Assembly (NCBI GenBank): GCA_902806335.1
Contig: CADCWG010000131.1
Location: 16,129-80,128 of the forward strand
Direction of reading: 5' to 3'
Source of the DNA: an uncultured Thermomicrobiales bacterium
Lineage (GTDB): Bacteria; Chloroflexota; Chloroflexia; Thermomicrobiales; UBA6265
Length of the DNA: 64,000 bases
This document shows, one piece after another, positions 1 to 10,733 of this stretch. Below the pieces are notes generated by a model, which made no database searches, had not been told where the DNA came from, and worked only from the letters and a program-made list of their open reading frames with translations. Within the stretch, counting starts at the first letter, position 1, and the number at the start of each line of letters is the position of its first letter. The translations under genes and the position numbers were made by a program.

Positions 1-459
1 GTCCAGCTGCTCGGGTGACGCCATCCCCGGCATCCGTCCCTCGACGGGATGACCCATCCAGGCCATCGGCGGCTCCGTGCCGGTCGCCGGGAGACCCCAT
101 GCCTCCAGCCATCCGTCCATGGTGCCGAGTTCGGCCTGCTGCGTCAGCGCGATGTCGGTCGCGAAGAGGCGCAGGTCCTCGTCGGTCGTGGTCCGCTGGA
201 CGGTCATCGCCATCTCGACCGCCTGGGCATGGTGGCTCGACATGTCGCGCAGGAACCCCGCTTCCGCCGAGTCGTCACCGGGGTGGCGCGGCCACGCTGC
301 CCAGGCAGACCCCACCACGGCGCCGAGCGCGACAGCGAGCAGGAGCAGCGCGATGCCGGCCCGGCGGCGTCCCAGCCCGCCCAGCCACCCGCGCTCAGAC
401 CCGCGACGCCCGGTGACAGCCCCGCCGGCCGGCGGGCGGGCAACCGACTCGCCGGTCAC
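1..459 (-). CDS. DUF305 family protein, C-terminus truncated by window edge
   Basis: Reverse-strand reading from GTG at 459: VTGESVARPP...GIALLLLAVALGAVVGSAWAAW...FLRDMSSHHAQAVEMAMTVQRTTTDEDLRLFATDIALTQQAELGTMDGWL; N-terminal TM plus 'M..HH.QA..MA' motif typical of DUF305. Open to window start. Confidence 0.8.
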   Translation of the reverse strand, partial: MTGESVARPPAGGAVTGRRGSERGWLGGLGRRRAGIALLLLAVALGAVVGSAWAAWPRHPGDDSAEAGFLRDMSSHHAQAVEMAMTVQRTTTDEDLRLFATDIALTQQAELGTMDGWLEAWGLPATGTEPPMAWMGHPVEGRMPGMASPEQLD

Positions 460-494
460 GGTGAGCTGACTCCCAACACGCGCGGTCCCTGGCA

Positions 495-1277
495 CTACCC
501 GGTCGCGACGGTGATGCCGTTCGTGCAGATTCCGCGCGGCTCGGGAGCGTCGGCGGATCGCCGGTACTCGCGAACGAAGGCGTCCAGGCCCGGATCGTCC
601 GCGCCGTCGAGCGTCAACTGACGGTTCCACGCCGACGCGATGACCGGCGCCCGCTGGTCAGGGTAGGGGCTGACCAGAATGTAGGACTGCTCCTCGGCCA
701 GGCTGCGGAGCTCGGCGATCTGGTCCGCCGGGAGGGTGGGCAGGTACGTGATCCAGACCGCACCGTGCTCCAGCGAGTGCACCGCGTGCCAGTTCGCCAC
801 CGGCCGGTCGTAGTAGCCGCAGTTCTGCCAGGCGTTGTTGTGGACCCCGCCGACGGGCGGCGTCTCGGTGTAGGTCACCGGACCGTCCTGGTGCTGCTGA
901 CCAGCGTAGGTGAAGGAGACGGTGTCCTCCAGCTGCTGGTCTCCCTGCCAGACCTGGTATCGGTTGTACCCGACGAAGACCAGGCCCAGGACCGCGATCG
1001 TGGCGAGGGCAACGTAGGCCCAGCGGCGGATCATCCGCTGCCGCCGTTGCCGCTCGGCGAGATGGATGCGCTCCTCTCGCCGCCGGTCGACCAGGTCGGC
1101 CCGCCGCTCCCGCCGGCCGGCGGGGACCGCGGCCGGCTGCGACGCCGCCGGTCTGGCGCCGCTGCCCGCGCCGCTGCCCGCGCCGACGCCCGTCCGAGCA
1201 CGACGAGCGGTGGTCTCTCCGACCGGGTCGGTCCCGCCGGCGGCCGTCGTCGCGTTTCGCCTGCTCGCCTTCGCCAT
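495..1277 (-). CDS. DUF3105 domain membrane-anchored protein
   Basis: MAKASRR...; basic N-terminus, one TM (WAYVALATIAVLGLVFVGY), then PPVGGVHNNAWQNCGYYDRPV..HSLEHGAVWITY typical of DUF3105. The listed ORF extends upstream to 1709; start placed at internal ATG 1277. Confidence 0.8.
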   Translation of the reverse strand: MAKASRRNATTAAGGTDPVGETTARRARTGVGAGSGAGSGARPAASQPAAVPAGRRERRADLVDRRREERIHLAERQRRQRMIRRWAYVALATIAVLGLVFVGYNRYQVWQGDQQLEDTVSFTYAGQQHQDGPVTYTETPPVGGVHNNAWQNCGYYDRPVANWHAVHSLEHGAVWITYLPTLPADQIAELRSLAEEQSYILVSPYPDQRAPVIASAWNRQLTLDGADDPGLDAFVREYRRSADAPEPRGICTNGITVATG

Positions 1278-1681
1278 CTGGGCGGTACTCCTCCGTAGCT
1301 CCGTGGTCTGTCTCACCGTGCCCGCCCTGCGCGTGCATGGCGGTGCGGCGTGGCCCGATGCCCCGGGCAGGCATGCCCGAGCGGCCCGTACCGGTTCCCT
1401 TTCGTTAGCGTGGCGAATGGTACCACCGCACCACGGCGCGCCCGCCGCAACGTCGGTGACCCGGTGCCCGACCCGCGCTCGCAGCCTCGGCGCGAGATCG
1501 CGATCGTCCGCCGGGTCCCCTCGTCCTACACTTGGGAACCTGGTCCCACCATGCGACGTCTCGATCACCGAGTGTCGGAGCGATCGGGGGGCCTCGTTGT
1601 CCTTCCTCACCGGCACCGGATGCTGGGTCGAATCGCGCCTCGCCTGCCTGGGTCCGTACGTCGAACGAGAGGAGTCCACCG

Positions 1682-3730
1682 TTGCCTCGCGCGCGCTCCA
1701 CGTTTCCACGCCGGCTAAAGACCAAACGAGAGGCGGCTGCCCGTCACCTGCTCGTCGGGTTCTGCCTGCTGGCGATCCTCGCCAACTCGGCCCCGACAGC
1801 CTCCGCCCAGGAGAAGGGCGACGGCGGCGTCGTTCGCCTCAGCGGCGACATTGCCCTGACCGACCCGCTGATCGTGGAGGACCCGAACGAGCCCTTCGCG
1901 CTGCTCGCGAACATCGACGCCTTCATCACGGGCGATTTTGAGCGGACGCTCGAGAGCGGCGAGCAGGTCCTTGGGCCCATCACCGGGTCGCTTGACGACG
2001 CCAGCTACACCCTCCAACTCCCCGCGCAGCCCACCGGCGCGAGCGTCGATGCCACACCGGGGGACGATGAAGACTCCGCGGTCTCCGTGTTCGCCGTGGA
2101 CGTCGCCTGGAACCTGATCGGCGACACCTTCCTGGAGGACCGGGAGTTCCCCAGCGTTCAGCCGTATCTGTCGACCCTCTCGTTCGACCCAGAGACGTAC
2201 AACATCAACGGTGGGCGGTTGATCGTCTGGGCGGACAAGCCGGCGACCTTCCCATCTGGACTCGGCGAAGACGGGTTGCTCTTCTCTTCGGATGACCCGG
2301 TGGACCGGGTCGAATCCGGCTGGACTGTCGTCGACCTGGGCGAGGCCGGCGGTCAGGCCCGACGAGGTCAGGAGGACCAGGGATTCGACTTCCTCCGCGA
2401 ACTTGAGGTCGAGGCCGACATCATCGCGGGTGACACCGGCCACACCGATTACGCCGACCTCTCCTTCACCGACGCGTTCGACGAGCTGGCCGAGGACCTG
2501 GCCGAGCAGTACGTGTTCTTCGGCTTCAAGGACTTCGAGCTCGACCCGATCGTCGAGGAGTACCGGCCTCTGATCGAGGCGGCCGAGGAAGACGACGACG
2601 CCGAGGCGTTTCAGCTGGCGATCAAGCGGTTCTCGCTCGAGTTCGGCGACGGCCACGTCGGGGCGACCACGCCCGACGTCCTGATCGAGGAGGCGTACGG
2701 CGGCGACTATGGACTCCGGCTCGGCGAGACCGACGATGGCGAGGTGATCGTCGCCGACATCCTCGGCGGCGGCGCGGCGGAGGAGGCCGGGATCGAGGTC
2801 GGAGCGACCATCACCGAGTGGGGTGGCGAGCCGGTCGACGACGCGATCGACGCCCAGCCGCTGCTCAACGGCGAGTCGGCGGCCTTCGGCGCGCGCCTGC
2901 AGCGCATCCGCCTGCTGCCGCGGACGACCGTGGGCACCGAGGTCGAGGTCACCTTCGTCAACCCGAAGGGCGACGAGGAGACCGCCGAGCTGACCGCCCA
3001 GCAGGGGGAGCCGATCGGGCGGCCGTACCTCAGCCCCGGCTCGACGGTCGCGGAGCAGCCGGTCTCGTCGCGGCTCCTCCCGTCCGGTGTCGGGTACATC
3101 CGTGTCAGCTCCTTCAGCGCCGACAACAACCTCGCGGTCGACGCATGGGAACTGGCGATCTCGCAGCTGATCGAGGCCGACGCCAGGGCCCTGATCGTCG
3201 ACGTCCGCGGCAATGGCGGCGGCCGGATCGTGGTCGCCAACTACTTCGCCGGGACCTTCATCGACGAGGAGTTGGTCCTCGGCGAGTACGCGTACCCCAA
3301 CGGCAACGGCGAGCTCGTCGGGGTGGGGTCGGACGTCGTCACCCCGTCCCCGGTCCAGTGGGACCGACCGGTGGCCGTGCTCGTCGATGACGGGTGCGCC
3401 AGTGCCTGCGAGTACTTCTCCGCCGCCGTTGCCGCCGCCGACGAGGCGAACCTCGTCGTCGGCTCCACGCCGTCCGCCGGCGTCTACGCCGGGATCGCGC
3501 CCTGGACGCTGCCCGCCGACACCTACTTCCAGGCCTCGGTCGTCGCCTTCACGGTCGACGACGAGGTGTTCCTGGAGGGCGAGGGCGTCCAACCGACCCT
3601 GGACGTTCCGGTCACCGAGGAGAGCATCCTCTCGCCCGACGACGAGGTCCTGTCCTCGGCGGACGAGGCGCTGCTCGAGGTGGTCGAGGAGACGGAGGGC
3701 GAGGCGACGCCGGAGACGGACGAGACCTAG
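1682..3730 (+). CDS. Secreted S41-family peptidase with PDZ domain (copy 1)
   Basis: TTG start at 1682 followed by signal peptide (HLLVGFCLLAILANSAPTASAQ); FGDGHVGAT, PDZ-like segment (ILGGGAAEEAGIEVGATITEWGGEPV), GYIRVSSF, DVRGNGGG, CASACEYF motifs of S41. Confidence 0.82.
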   Translation: MPRARSTFPRRLKTKREAAARHLLVGFCLLAILANSAPTASAQEKGDGGVVRLSGDIALTDPLIVEDPNEPFALLANIDAFITGDFERTLESGEQVLGPITGSLDDASYTLQLPAQPTGASVDATPGDDEDSAVSVFAVDVAWNLIGDTFLEDREFPSVQPYLSTLSFDPETYNINGGRLIVWADKPATFPSGLGEDGLLFSSDDPVDRVESGWTVVDLGEAGGQARRGQEDQGFDFLRELEVEADIIAGDTGHTDYADLSFTDAFDELAEDLAEQYVFFGFKDFELDPIVEEYRPLIEAAEEDDDAEAFQLAIKRFSLEFGDGHVGATTPDVLIEEAYGGDYGLRLGETDDGEVIVADILGGGAAEEAGIEVGATITEWGGEPVDDAIDAQPLLNGESAAFGARLQRIRLLPRTTVGTEVEVTFVNPKGDEETAELTAQQGEPIGRPYLSPGSTVAEQPVSSRLLPSGVGYIRVSSFSADNNLAVDAWELAISQLIEADARALIVDVRGNGGGRIVVANYFAGTFIDEELVLGEYAYPNGNGELVGVGSDVVTPSPVQWDRPVAVLVDDGCASACEYFSAAVAAADEANLVVGSTPSAGVYAGIAPWTLPADTYFQASVVAFTVDDEVFLEGEGVQPTLDVPVTEESILSPDDEVLSSADEALLEVVEETEGEATPETDET

Positions 3731-4082
3731 TTCCCGTCGACCGTGCCTCGCCGGTCGAACCACGGCACGCCCTGCCCCCGCGGGCATCCGGGCGGTCGAG
3801 GTGCCGCCTCGAACGGTAGACGTCCTCTCGGAGGCAAGGCAAGACAGACCGCCAGGGCCACGCTCCGACGCCCGGTCGCCCCGCCTTTCCCCCCGGAGGA
3901 AGCGGTGGCGACCTGGCGTCGTTACCTGTCCTCCGGTGCTCGGGTACTATGCCTGTCCGGCCCTCCGGCCCGGCCGACACGCCAGAGGTGGGCGAGTCGG
4001 CGGCGAGTCCGTATGGCGACGACCACGCGACCGGGAGGACCGGTCCGCGCCGAGCGTCGCCGAGTGCAAGGGGACCAGCACC

Positions 4083-6164
4083 GTGCCGACACCGCGCCGC
4101 CGCCCCGGGTTCGGGTCCTCCCGGGCCGCCCTGTCGCTCCTCGTCTCGTTGCTCGTCGTCGGGTCTTTCGTCACCGTCCGCGCCCCGACCGTCGCCCAGC
4201 AGAGCGACGGCGTGACCACGCTGACCGGGTCCGTCACCATCGCCTCACCGTTCCAGTTGCAGATCTCGACCGAGCCCTACATCTCGCTGTACGACATGAC
4301 GGCCTTCGTCGAGCGTGACCTCGACCTCGAGGCGCCGCCCGAGAGCTACGTCACCGCGAACCTCGAGGGCGACCTCCTCGAGGGCGCCACCTTCGCCCTG
4401 TCGCTACCGATCGCCCCCAAGGGCAACCTCAACGACGTGGACGGCGGCAGCCCCGGCGATGGGGTTCAGGTCTATTCCATCGAGTTCCTAAGCAACTACT
4501 TCGGTGACCCGTTCCCGGGACCCGGGGAGGCCGGGGCATGGGGCACCAGCCAGACGTCCCTGGTCGTCGGCCCCCCGCCCTTTGAGGTCACCGGCGGCCA
4601 GGTCGTCGTCTGGGCGCCCGACGACGAGCAGGAGTTCTCGGCAGGCTTCGGGGAGGACGGCCTCTTCCTCACCGAGGACGACCCGGTCGAGCCGGTTGAG
4701 ACTGGCTGGACGGTCGTCGACCTCAACAGCGAGCCGTTCGAGCGCGTGCGCGACGCCGAAGTCGAGATCGCCATCAACGAGGGCGACGACGGCTTCACCG
4801 ACCTGGGCGACCAGTCGTTCACCGACGCCTTCGACGCCCTCGTCGACGAGCTCGAGGTCCGGTACGCCTTCAACGGCGTCAAGAACCCCGACTGGGACCA
4901 GGTCCGCGAAGAGCTCCGCCCGCGAGTCGAGGAGGCGGAGCGCAACGACGACCTTGTCGCCTTCAACGAGGTCATCGTCGACTTCACACTTCTGTTCGAG
5001 GACGGTCACGTCGGCGCGTCGATCGACCCGTCCATCATCCAGGAGCGGATCGGCGGGCGGCTCGGGATGCGCCTGGCGGAGACGGAGGACGGCGAGTTCA
5101 TCGTCATCTCGGTGAGCCCGGGGCTGGCGGCCGCCGAGGCCGGCATCGAGCGCGGCGCGGTCGTGTCGGAGTGGAACGGCGAGCCCGTCGATGCCGCCGT
5201 CGACGCGGTCGAGCTCATCTTCCCGGAGTCGACCCCGTTCCGGCGCCGCCTCAGCCAGATCGAGTTCCTGACCCGCGGCGCCGTCGGCGACCAGGTCTCG
5301 GTCTCCTTCTCCAATCCGGACGGCGAGGAGCAGACGGCCGACCTGACTCTGACCGAAGACGTCGAGGGGGCCGATGTCGCGGCCAACACCGCCCTCGTCT
5401 TCGGGGCGGAGAATCCGGCCCAGCTGCCGGTTGACGCGGGCGTCACCCCGAACGGGCTGGGCTACATCCGCGTCAACACCTTCAGCGCCAGCCCGGTGAT
5501 GATGGCCAGCGCCTGGGAGCAGGCGCTCAACACCCTGGTCGGGCTGGGCGCGCCGGCCCTGGTGGTCGACGTGCGGGCGAACGGCGGCGGGGCGGGCAAC
5601 ATCCCGCTCTACTTCGCGGGGAGCTTCTACGACGAGCCGTTCGAGCTCGATCGTAACCTCTACGCCGACGAGAACGGCGAGTTCGTGGACATCGGCGGCG
5701 ACGAGGTCCTGCCCTCCCCCGTGCAGTGGGACCAGCCGGTCGCGGTCCTGGTCGACAAGGACTGCGCGAGCGCCTGCGAGATCTTCGCCGCGGCGATGGC
5801 AGAGGACGAGGACCACCTGATCGTCGGCTACACGCCGTCGGCGGGTATCGAGGCCGGCGTCTTCCAGTGGAACCTGCCGGGCGACATCTACTTCCAGGCG
5901 TCGATCATCCGCCTCGAGCGCGACGGCGAGATCTTCGTTGAGGGACAGGGCGTGCCGCCCAACGTCGAGGTCCCGGCTACCGCCGAGAACCTGCTCAGCG
6001 AGGAGGACGTCGTGCTCGCCGCGGCCGAGGAAGCGCTCGGCGAGGCGGTGGGAGAGACCCAGGACGACGGGGAGGCCCCGGCCGAAGCCACCTCGGAAGC
6101 CTCTCCGGAGGGCACGCCCGAGGCCGAGGCCTCTCCGGAGAACATCGAGCCCGAAGGCCCGTAG
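4083..6164 (+). CDS. Secreted S41-family peptidase with PDZ domain (copy 2, paralog of upstream gene)
   Basis: GTG at 4083 then signal peptide; FEDGHVGAS, PDZ-like segment, GYIRVNTF, DVRANGGGAG, CASACEIF; colinear similarity with 1682..3730. Confidence 0.82.
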   Translation: MPTPRRRPGFGSSRAALSLLVSLLVVGSFVTVRAPTVAQQSDGVTTLTGSVTIASPFQLQISTEPYISLYDMTAFVERDLDLEAPPESYVTANLEGDLLEGATFALSLPIAPKGNLNDVDGGSPGDGVQVYSIEFLSNYFGDPFPGPGEAGAWGTSQTSLVVGPPPFEVTGGQVVVWAPDDEQEFSAGFGEDGLFLTEDDPVEPVETGWTVVDLNSEPFERVRDAEVEIAINEGDDGFTDLGDQSFTDAFDALVDELEVRYAFNGVKNPDWDQVREELRPRVEEAERNDDLVAFNEVIVDFTLLFEDGHVGASIDPSIIQERIGGRLGMRLAETEDGEFIVISVSPGLAAAEAGIERGAVVSEWNGEPVDAAVDAVELIFPESTPFRRRLSQIEFLTRGAVGDQVSVSFSNPDGEEQTADLTLTEDVEGADVAANTALVFGAENPAQLPVDAGVTPNGLGYIRVNTFSASPVMMASAWEQALNTLVGLGAPALVVDVRANGGGAGNIPLYFAGSFYDEPFELDRNLYADENGEFVDIGGDEVLPSPVQWDQPVAVLVDKDCASACEIFAAAMAEDEDHLIVGYTPSAGIEAGVFQWNLPGDIYFQASIIRLERDGEIFVEGQGVPPNVEVPATAENLLSEEDVVLAAAEEALGEAVGETQDDGEAPAEATSEASPEGTPEAEASPENIEPEGP

Positions 6165-6190
6165 GGGAAACCCTCCTCAGGCCGAGCGAC

Positions 6191-6235
6191 GCAACGGGAA
6201 GGCCCGCCGCAAATTGCGGCGGGCCTTCCCGTTGC
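6191..6235. terminator. Bidirectional hairpin terminator between convergent genes
   Basis: Perfect 22-bp arms gcaacgggaaggcccgccgcaa / ttgcggcgggccttcccgttgc around a single central base; lies between the S41 gene (+) and glyQS (-). Confidence 0.75.
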
Positions 6236-6460
6236 GACCGCGAGACCCGTGACGGGCACCAGGGGTTGTGCGCTAAGACGACGTCCTCAACTCGCGTCTT
6301 CAACGGCATCCGGGCGGTCTTGGGAGCGTCGCCGGGCGGGTCCGAGCCCCCTTCAGCCGACTCCGGGCTCAAGCCTCCGGGCTCGGGGCTCTGGGCCTGC
6401 CCGGTGCGGGCCAAGCCGCCCGCGCCTCCCGCATCACCACCGACCAGAGGGGCCCGTAGC

Positions 6461-7936
6461 TCAGGCGAGCCTGCCGCGCAGGAACGCCGGGACCTCGTCG
6501 AGGGCCAGCCGATGCTGCTCCGTGGTGTCCCGGTCGCGGACCGTCACCGCCCGGTCCTCGAGGGTCTCGTAGTCGACCGTGAAGCAGAACGGGGTGCCGA
6601 CTTCGTCCTGGCGGCGGTATCGCTTGCCGATGTTGCCCGTCTCGTCGTAGTCGACGAGGACGCCGGTCTCGTCCTCGAGCCGCGCGAAGAGGTCCCGCGC
6701 CACCTCGGTCAGCTCCGGCTTGCGCATCAGGGGCAGCACGGCCGCCTTGTAGGGGGCGACCCGGGGATGGAGGCGAAGGAGAACCCGGGTGTCCGCCTTG
6801 CCGTTGACGTCGACCGTCTGCTCCTCGTCGTAGGCGTCGAGCAGCAAGGTGAGCACAGTCCGGTCGACGCCGAAGGTCGGCTCGATCACGTGCGGCAGGA
6901 AGCGCTGGCCCGTCGGCTGGTCGAAGTAGGTCAGGTCCTCGCCGCTGTACTCCTGGTGCCGGGCCAGGTCGAAGTCGGTGCGGTTCGCGAGCCCGTAGAG
7001 CTCCTTCCAGCCCATCGGCCCGGGGAAGCGGTACTCGATGTCGACGGTCCGCGAGGAGTAGTGGGAGAGCTCCTCCGGGTCGTGCTCCCGCACCCGGCAG
7101 TGCTCTTCCCGCAGCCCGATCAGCGCCAGCCACGCCCGCATCGACGCGAGCCAGGCGTCGAACGCCGCGGCGCCCTCCTCCGGGCGCACGAAGTACTCGA
7201 TCTCCATCTGCTCGAACTCGAGGAGGCGGAAGATGAAGTTGCCCGGCGTGATCTCGTTGCGGAACGCCTTGCCGATCTGGGCGACGCCGAACGGCAGCTT
7301 CTGGCGCGAGGTCGCCATGATGTTCTTGAACTGGACGAAGATCGCCTGCGCGGTCTCCGGCCGCAGGTAGGTCACCGTGCCGGTCTCCTCGACCGGCCCG
7401 AGGGTCGTCCGGAACATCATGTTGAACTGCCGGGCGTCCGTCAGCGTCCGGTTGCCGCAGTTCGGGCAGGGCAGGTTCGCCTCGGCCAGGATCGCCGTCA
7501 GCTCCTCCGGCGACTTGCCGTCGACGTGCCGGCCGAGCTTCTCCTCGATCAGGTGGTCGGCCCGGAATCGGCTCTTGCAGGTGCGGCAGTCGACGAGCGG
7601 GTCGTTGAAGTTGACGACGTGCCCGGAGGCCTCCCAGACCCGGGGATGCATCAGGATTCCGGCGTCGAGGCCGACCATGTCCCGCCGGCGCTGGACGAAC
7701 GTCCGCCACCAGAGCTGCTTGACGTTGTTCTTGAGCTCGACCCCGAGCGGCCCGTAGTCCCAGGTGTTGGCCAGGCCCCCGTAGATGTCGGAGCCGGGAA
7801 AGACGAAGCCGCGCCGCTTGCAGAGGGCGACGACCTTCTCCATGCTCGCCGCGCGGGTCGGCGCGGCGCTCGGCGGGGCGGTCGGCGGGGCGTCGGGAGA
7901 CTGGACGGTCTCGGTCTTGATCTCGGTCTCGGGCAC
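6461..7936 (-). CDS. glyQS: Glycyl-tRNA synthetase (alpha2 type)
   Basis: [68 protein letters not shown]-like C-terminal anticodon domain; class II aaRS motifs. Confidence 0.95.
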   Translation of the reverse strand: MPETEIKTETVQSPDAPPTAPPSAAPTRAASMEKVVALCKRRGFVFPGSDIYGGLANTWDYGPLGVELKNNVKQLWWRTFVQRRRDMVGLDAGILMHPRVWEASGHVVNFNDPLVDCRTCKSRFRADHLIEEKLGRHVDGKSPEELTAILAEANLPCPNCGNRTLTDARQFNMMFRTTLGPVEETGTVTYLRPETAQAIFVQFKNIMATSRQKLPFGVAQIGKAFRNEITPGNFIFRLLEFEQMEIEYFVRPEEGAAAFDAWLASMRAWLALIGLREEHCRVREHDPEELSHYSSRTVDIEYRFPGPMGWKELYGLANRTDFDLARHQEYSGEDLTYFDQPTGQRFLPHVIEPTFGVDRTVLTLLLDAYDEEQTVDVNGKADTRVLLRLHPRVAPYKAAVLPLMRKPELTEVARDLFARLEDETGVLVDYDETGNIGKRYRRQDEVGTPFCFTVDYETLEDRAVTVRDRDTTEQHRLALDEVPAFLRGRLA

Positions 7937-8052
7937 GGGGAAGCTCCGATCACCTTTGGGAATACGACGGCGGACGCGGCGCGTCCATGCGCCAGGACGG
8001 TTCGCCCTGCCCGCCCGGGTCCGCGGTGCTGGCCAACCGACAGACGCCTTCG

Positions 8053-9030
8053 TCAGTCCTCTGCCTCTACGTAGACGGAGGCGGTGGCAGCCGCGGCGAC
8101 GTCGGCTGACGAGTACGGCGGCGGGGTCAGGGCCGGCCGGGCGCCATTGCCGCCGAGAAGTTGCCGGTAGACCTGGGTGGTCGAGATGCTGACGTGCCCC
8201 AGCATCTGCTGGACATGGCGCAGCTCGGCGCCGCGGGTCAGCGCGTGGGTGGCGAAGGAGTGGCGCAGGGTGTGGGGCGTGACGTCGTCGATCCCCGCCC
8301 GCTGGGCGTACGACTTCAGGATCAGCCAGAACCCCTGCCGGGTCAGCCGGTTACCCCGGTGGTTGAGGAAGAGCGCCGGGTCGTCGCCGATCGCCAGCGA
8401 GGGTCGGCCACCGTCGAGGTAACCCCGGAGCGTGGCGGCGGCCCGCGCGGTCAGCGGGACCGTCCGCTCCCGACCCGCCTTGCCGGCACAGCGGACGGTG
8501 TCGTGCTCCAGGTCCACGTCGTCGACCCCGAGGGCGACCAACTCGCTGACCCGCATGCCGGTGGCGTAGAGCACCTCGAGCATCGCGCGGTCGCGGAGCG
8601 CCTCGGGCCGGTCGACCTCACCGCTGCGGTTAGGCCGCCCCGGCTGCGCCAGGAGACGATCGATCTCGTCGGGGGTGATCGCCCGCGGGACGTACTTGTC
8701 AACCTTGGGGGCGGCCATGTTGGCGGCCGGGTCGACCCGCATCGTGCCCTCTTCGAGCAGGAAGGCGCAGAACGACTTGATCGCCGCCGTCTTCCGGGCC
8801 ACCGTCGAGGACGCGTAGGCGCGCTCACGCAGGTACAGGAGGTAGCGGGTGAGGTGCCCGTCGCCCAGCTCCGGCCAGGCCGACACCGCGGCCAGGCGAT
8901 CGGTCGCCGGCGGCGACTGGAGGTAGGCGACGAACTGGTTGAGGTCGTTCCGATAGGCGGCGATCGTGTTCGGCGAGAACCCCCGCTCCATCCCCAGGAC
9001 CCGCAGGAACCGCCCGATGCTTCCGTCCAT
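8053..9030 (-). CDS. Tyrosine recombinase, XerC/XerD family
   Basis: N-terminal SAM-like core-binding domain; [34 protein letters not shown] catalytic R-H-R-H-Y motifs. Start at ATG 9030 ([11 protein letters not shown]). Confidence 0.9.
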   Translation of the reverse strand: MDGSIGRFLRVLGMERGFSPNTIAAYRNDLNQFVAYLQSPPATDRLAAVSAWPELGDGHLTRYLLYLRERAYASSTVARKTAAIKSFCAFLLEEGTMRVDPAANMAAPKVDKYVPRAITPDEIDRLLAQPGRPNRSGEVDRPEALRDRAMLEVLYATGMRVSELVALGVDDVDLEHDTVRCAGKAGRERTVPLTARAAATLRGYLDGGRPSLAIGDDPALFLNHRGNRLTRQGFWLILKSYAQRAGIDDVTPHTLRHSFATHALTRGAELRHVQQMLGHVSISTTQVYRQLLGGNGARPALTPPPYSSADVAAAATASVYVEAED

Positions 9031-9128
9031 GACCCCTCCGTCTTGCCACCGACGTGGCGCGCCCTCTGGCATGAATGGGGCGGGATCGATTCGCGTCCCG
9101 CGTCGTGCTGACCTGGCGTTAGCCGGCG

Positions 9129-10292
9129 TTAGCCGAGGGAAGCCGGCGCGGATCGGGCCGCGTGGAGGGCCTCGACGACCGGCGTGTAGGGAAGCCCGAA
9201 CGCCTCCGCCACGCCCTGGTGGGTGACCGCGCCCCCGAGGGTATTGATCCCCTGCGCGAGCGCGGGATCGCGGGCGACCGCGCCGTCAAGCCCGTAGTCC
9301 GCCAACTCCAGCCCGTAGGGCAGCGTCACGTTGGCCAGCGCGAGGGTGCTGGTCCGCGGGACCGCGCCGGGCATGTTCGTCACGCAGTAGTGGATGACCC
9401 CGTCGACGAGGAAGACGGGATCGCTGTGGGACGTCGGGCGGGCAGTCTCGATGCAGCCGCCCTGGTCGATCGCGACGTCGATCACGACCGACCCCGGCCG
9501 CATCGCGCCGACCATCTCCCGCGTCACGAGCTTGGGCGCCTTGGCCCCGGCGATCAGCACGCCGCCGATCACCAGGTCGGCCGCCGCCACCGCCTCGCCG
9601 ACGTTCTGCCGGTTCGAGGCCCGGGTGATCAGGCGTCCCCCGAGCACGTGGTCGAGGTAGCGCAGCCGCTCGACGTTGCGATCGAAGATCGAGACGCTCG
9701 CGCCGAGCCCGAGGGCCATCTGGGCGGCGTTGGAGCCGACGACCCCGCCGCCGATCACGACCACCTCCGCGGGCGGCACCCCGGGGACGCCGCCGAGCAG
9801 CGTGCCGCGGCCGCCCTGCGTCCGCTCCAGGTAATGGGCACCGACCTGGATCGCCATTCGCCCGGCGACCTCGCTCATCGGGGTCAGGAGGGGGAGGAGC
9901 CCCGAGGCGCCCGCGGCGCTGACCGGAACCTGGACCGTCTCGTAGGCCACCGCCGTAACCCTGTTCGCAACGAGCGCCCGCGTCAACGGCTCCGCCGCGG
10001 CGAGGTGGAGGAAGGTGAAGAGGATCTGACCCGGGCGCAGAAGGGAGAACTCTTCCGCGAGCGGTTCCTTTACCTTGGCGACCATATCGGCCTGGAGGAA
10101 CGCATCGGCGTGCGAGTCGACGAGATCGGCGCCCGCCGCCGCGTACTCCGCGTCGGCGAACCCGCTGCCGACGCCCGCCCCCCGCTCGACCAGGACGCGG
10201 TGACCGTGGGCGACGTACTCCCCCACCCCGGCCGGCGTCGTTGAGACCCGGTGCTCACGGTCCTTGATCTCGCGGGGTACCCCGACGATCAT
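9129..10292 (-). CDS. ald: Alanine dehydrogenase
   Basis: MIVGVPREIKDREHRVSTTPAGV, MVAKVKEPLAEE, GGGVVGSNAAQMALGLGASV Rossmann motif, VDVAIDQGGCIETARPTSHSDPVF. Confidence 0.95.
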   Translation of the reverse strand: MIVGVPREIKDREHRVSTTPAGVGEYVAHGHRVLVERGAGVGSGFADAEYAAAGADLVDSHADAFLQADMVAKVKEPLAEEFSLLRPGQILFTFLHLAAAEPLTRALVANRVTAVAYETVQVPVSAAGASGLLPLLTPMSEVAGRMAIQVGAHYLERTQGGRGTLLGGVPGVPPAEVVVIGGGVVGSNAAQMALGLGASVSIFDRNVERLRYLDHVLGGRLITRASNRQNVGEAVAAADLVIGGVLIAGAKAPKLVTREMVGAMRPGSVVIDVAIDQGGCIETARPTSHSDPVFLVDGVIHYCVTNMPGAVPRTSTLALANVTLPYGLELADYGLDGAVARDPALAQGINTLGGAVTHQGVAEAFGLPYTPVVEALHAARSAPASLG

Positions 10293-10733
10293 CCGGTCGT
10301 GCCCCTCCGCTACGCGCAACGTCGCATGCCGGCCACGGGCTCGGCAGCGGCCGGTGACAGCCTCCGCCGCTCCCCCTCGCCGCCCTCGGCCGGGCCGGTC
10401 GTTCTAGAGCGGCGGCAGTCTAACATACATAATGCGAATCTCCCGCGCCGGTCGGCCCCGGGAGAGCCGCCGAGCTTCCGCTGGTGTCGAGTGTACGTAC
10501 ACCTCGGTCGTTCTGACAAGTAGCGCTCGTCGGTCTTGGACTGGGCCGGGGGGCGGCCGCGACCGACGCCCATTGCGTCACCACCCGTCGGTGCGTACCA
10601 TTGCCGCACCGGGGCCTGTTTACGAGCACGCGACCGCGCGTCGGCCCGGCCGGCGCTCGGCCCCGCTCGCCACGGCCCTCAGGACGGCGCCCCTCCCCCC
10701 TCCCGCCGGCGCCTCGCCCGGGGTTCCCTTCCC

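Noticed and set aside
1715-3787. 690-aa minus-strand ORF opposite the first S41 gene
   Set aside because: Shadow ORF caused by high GC3; composition (Arg/Gly/Asp/Val-rich) is unlike real protein, and the plus strand has clear S41 motifs.
8053-9030. Integrase of an integrated mobile element
   Set aside because: XerC/D-type housekeeping recombinase among core genes (glyQS, ald, rseP); no att-like repeats or phage genes were seen.
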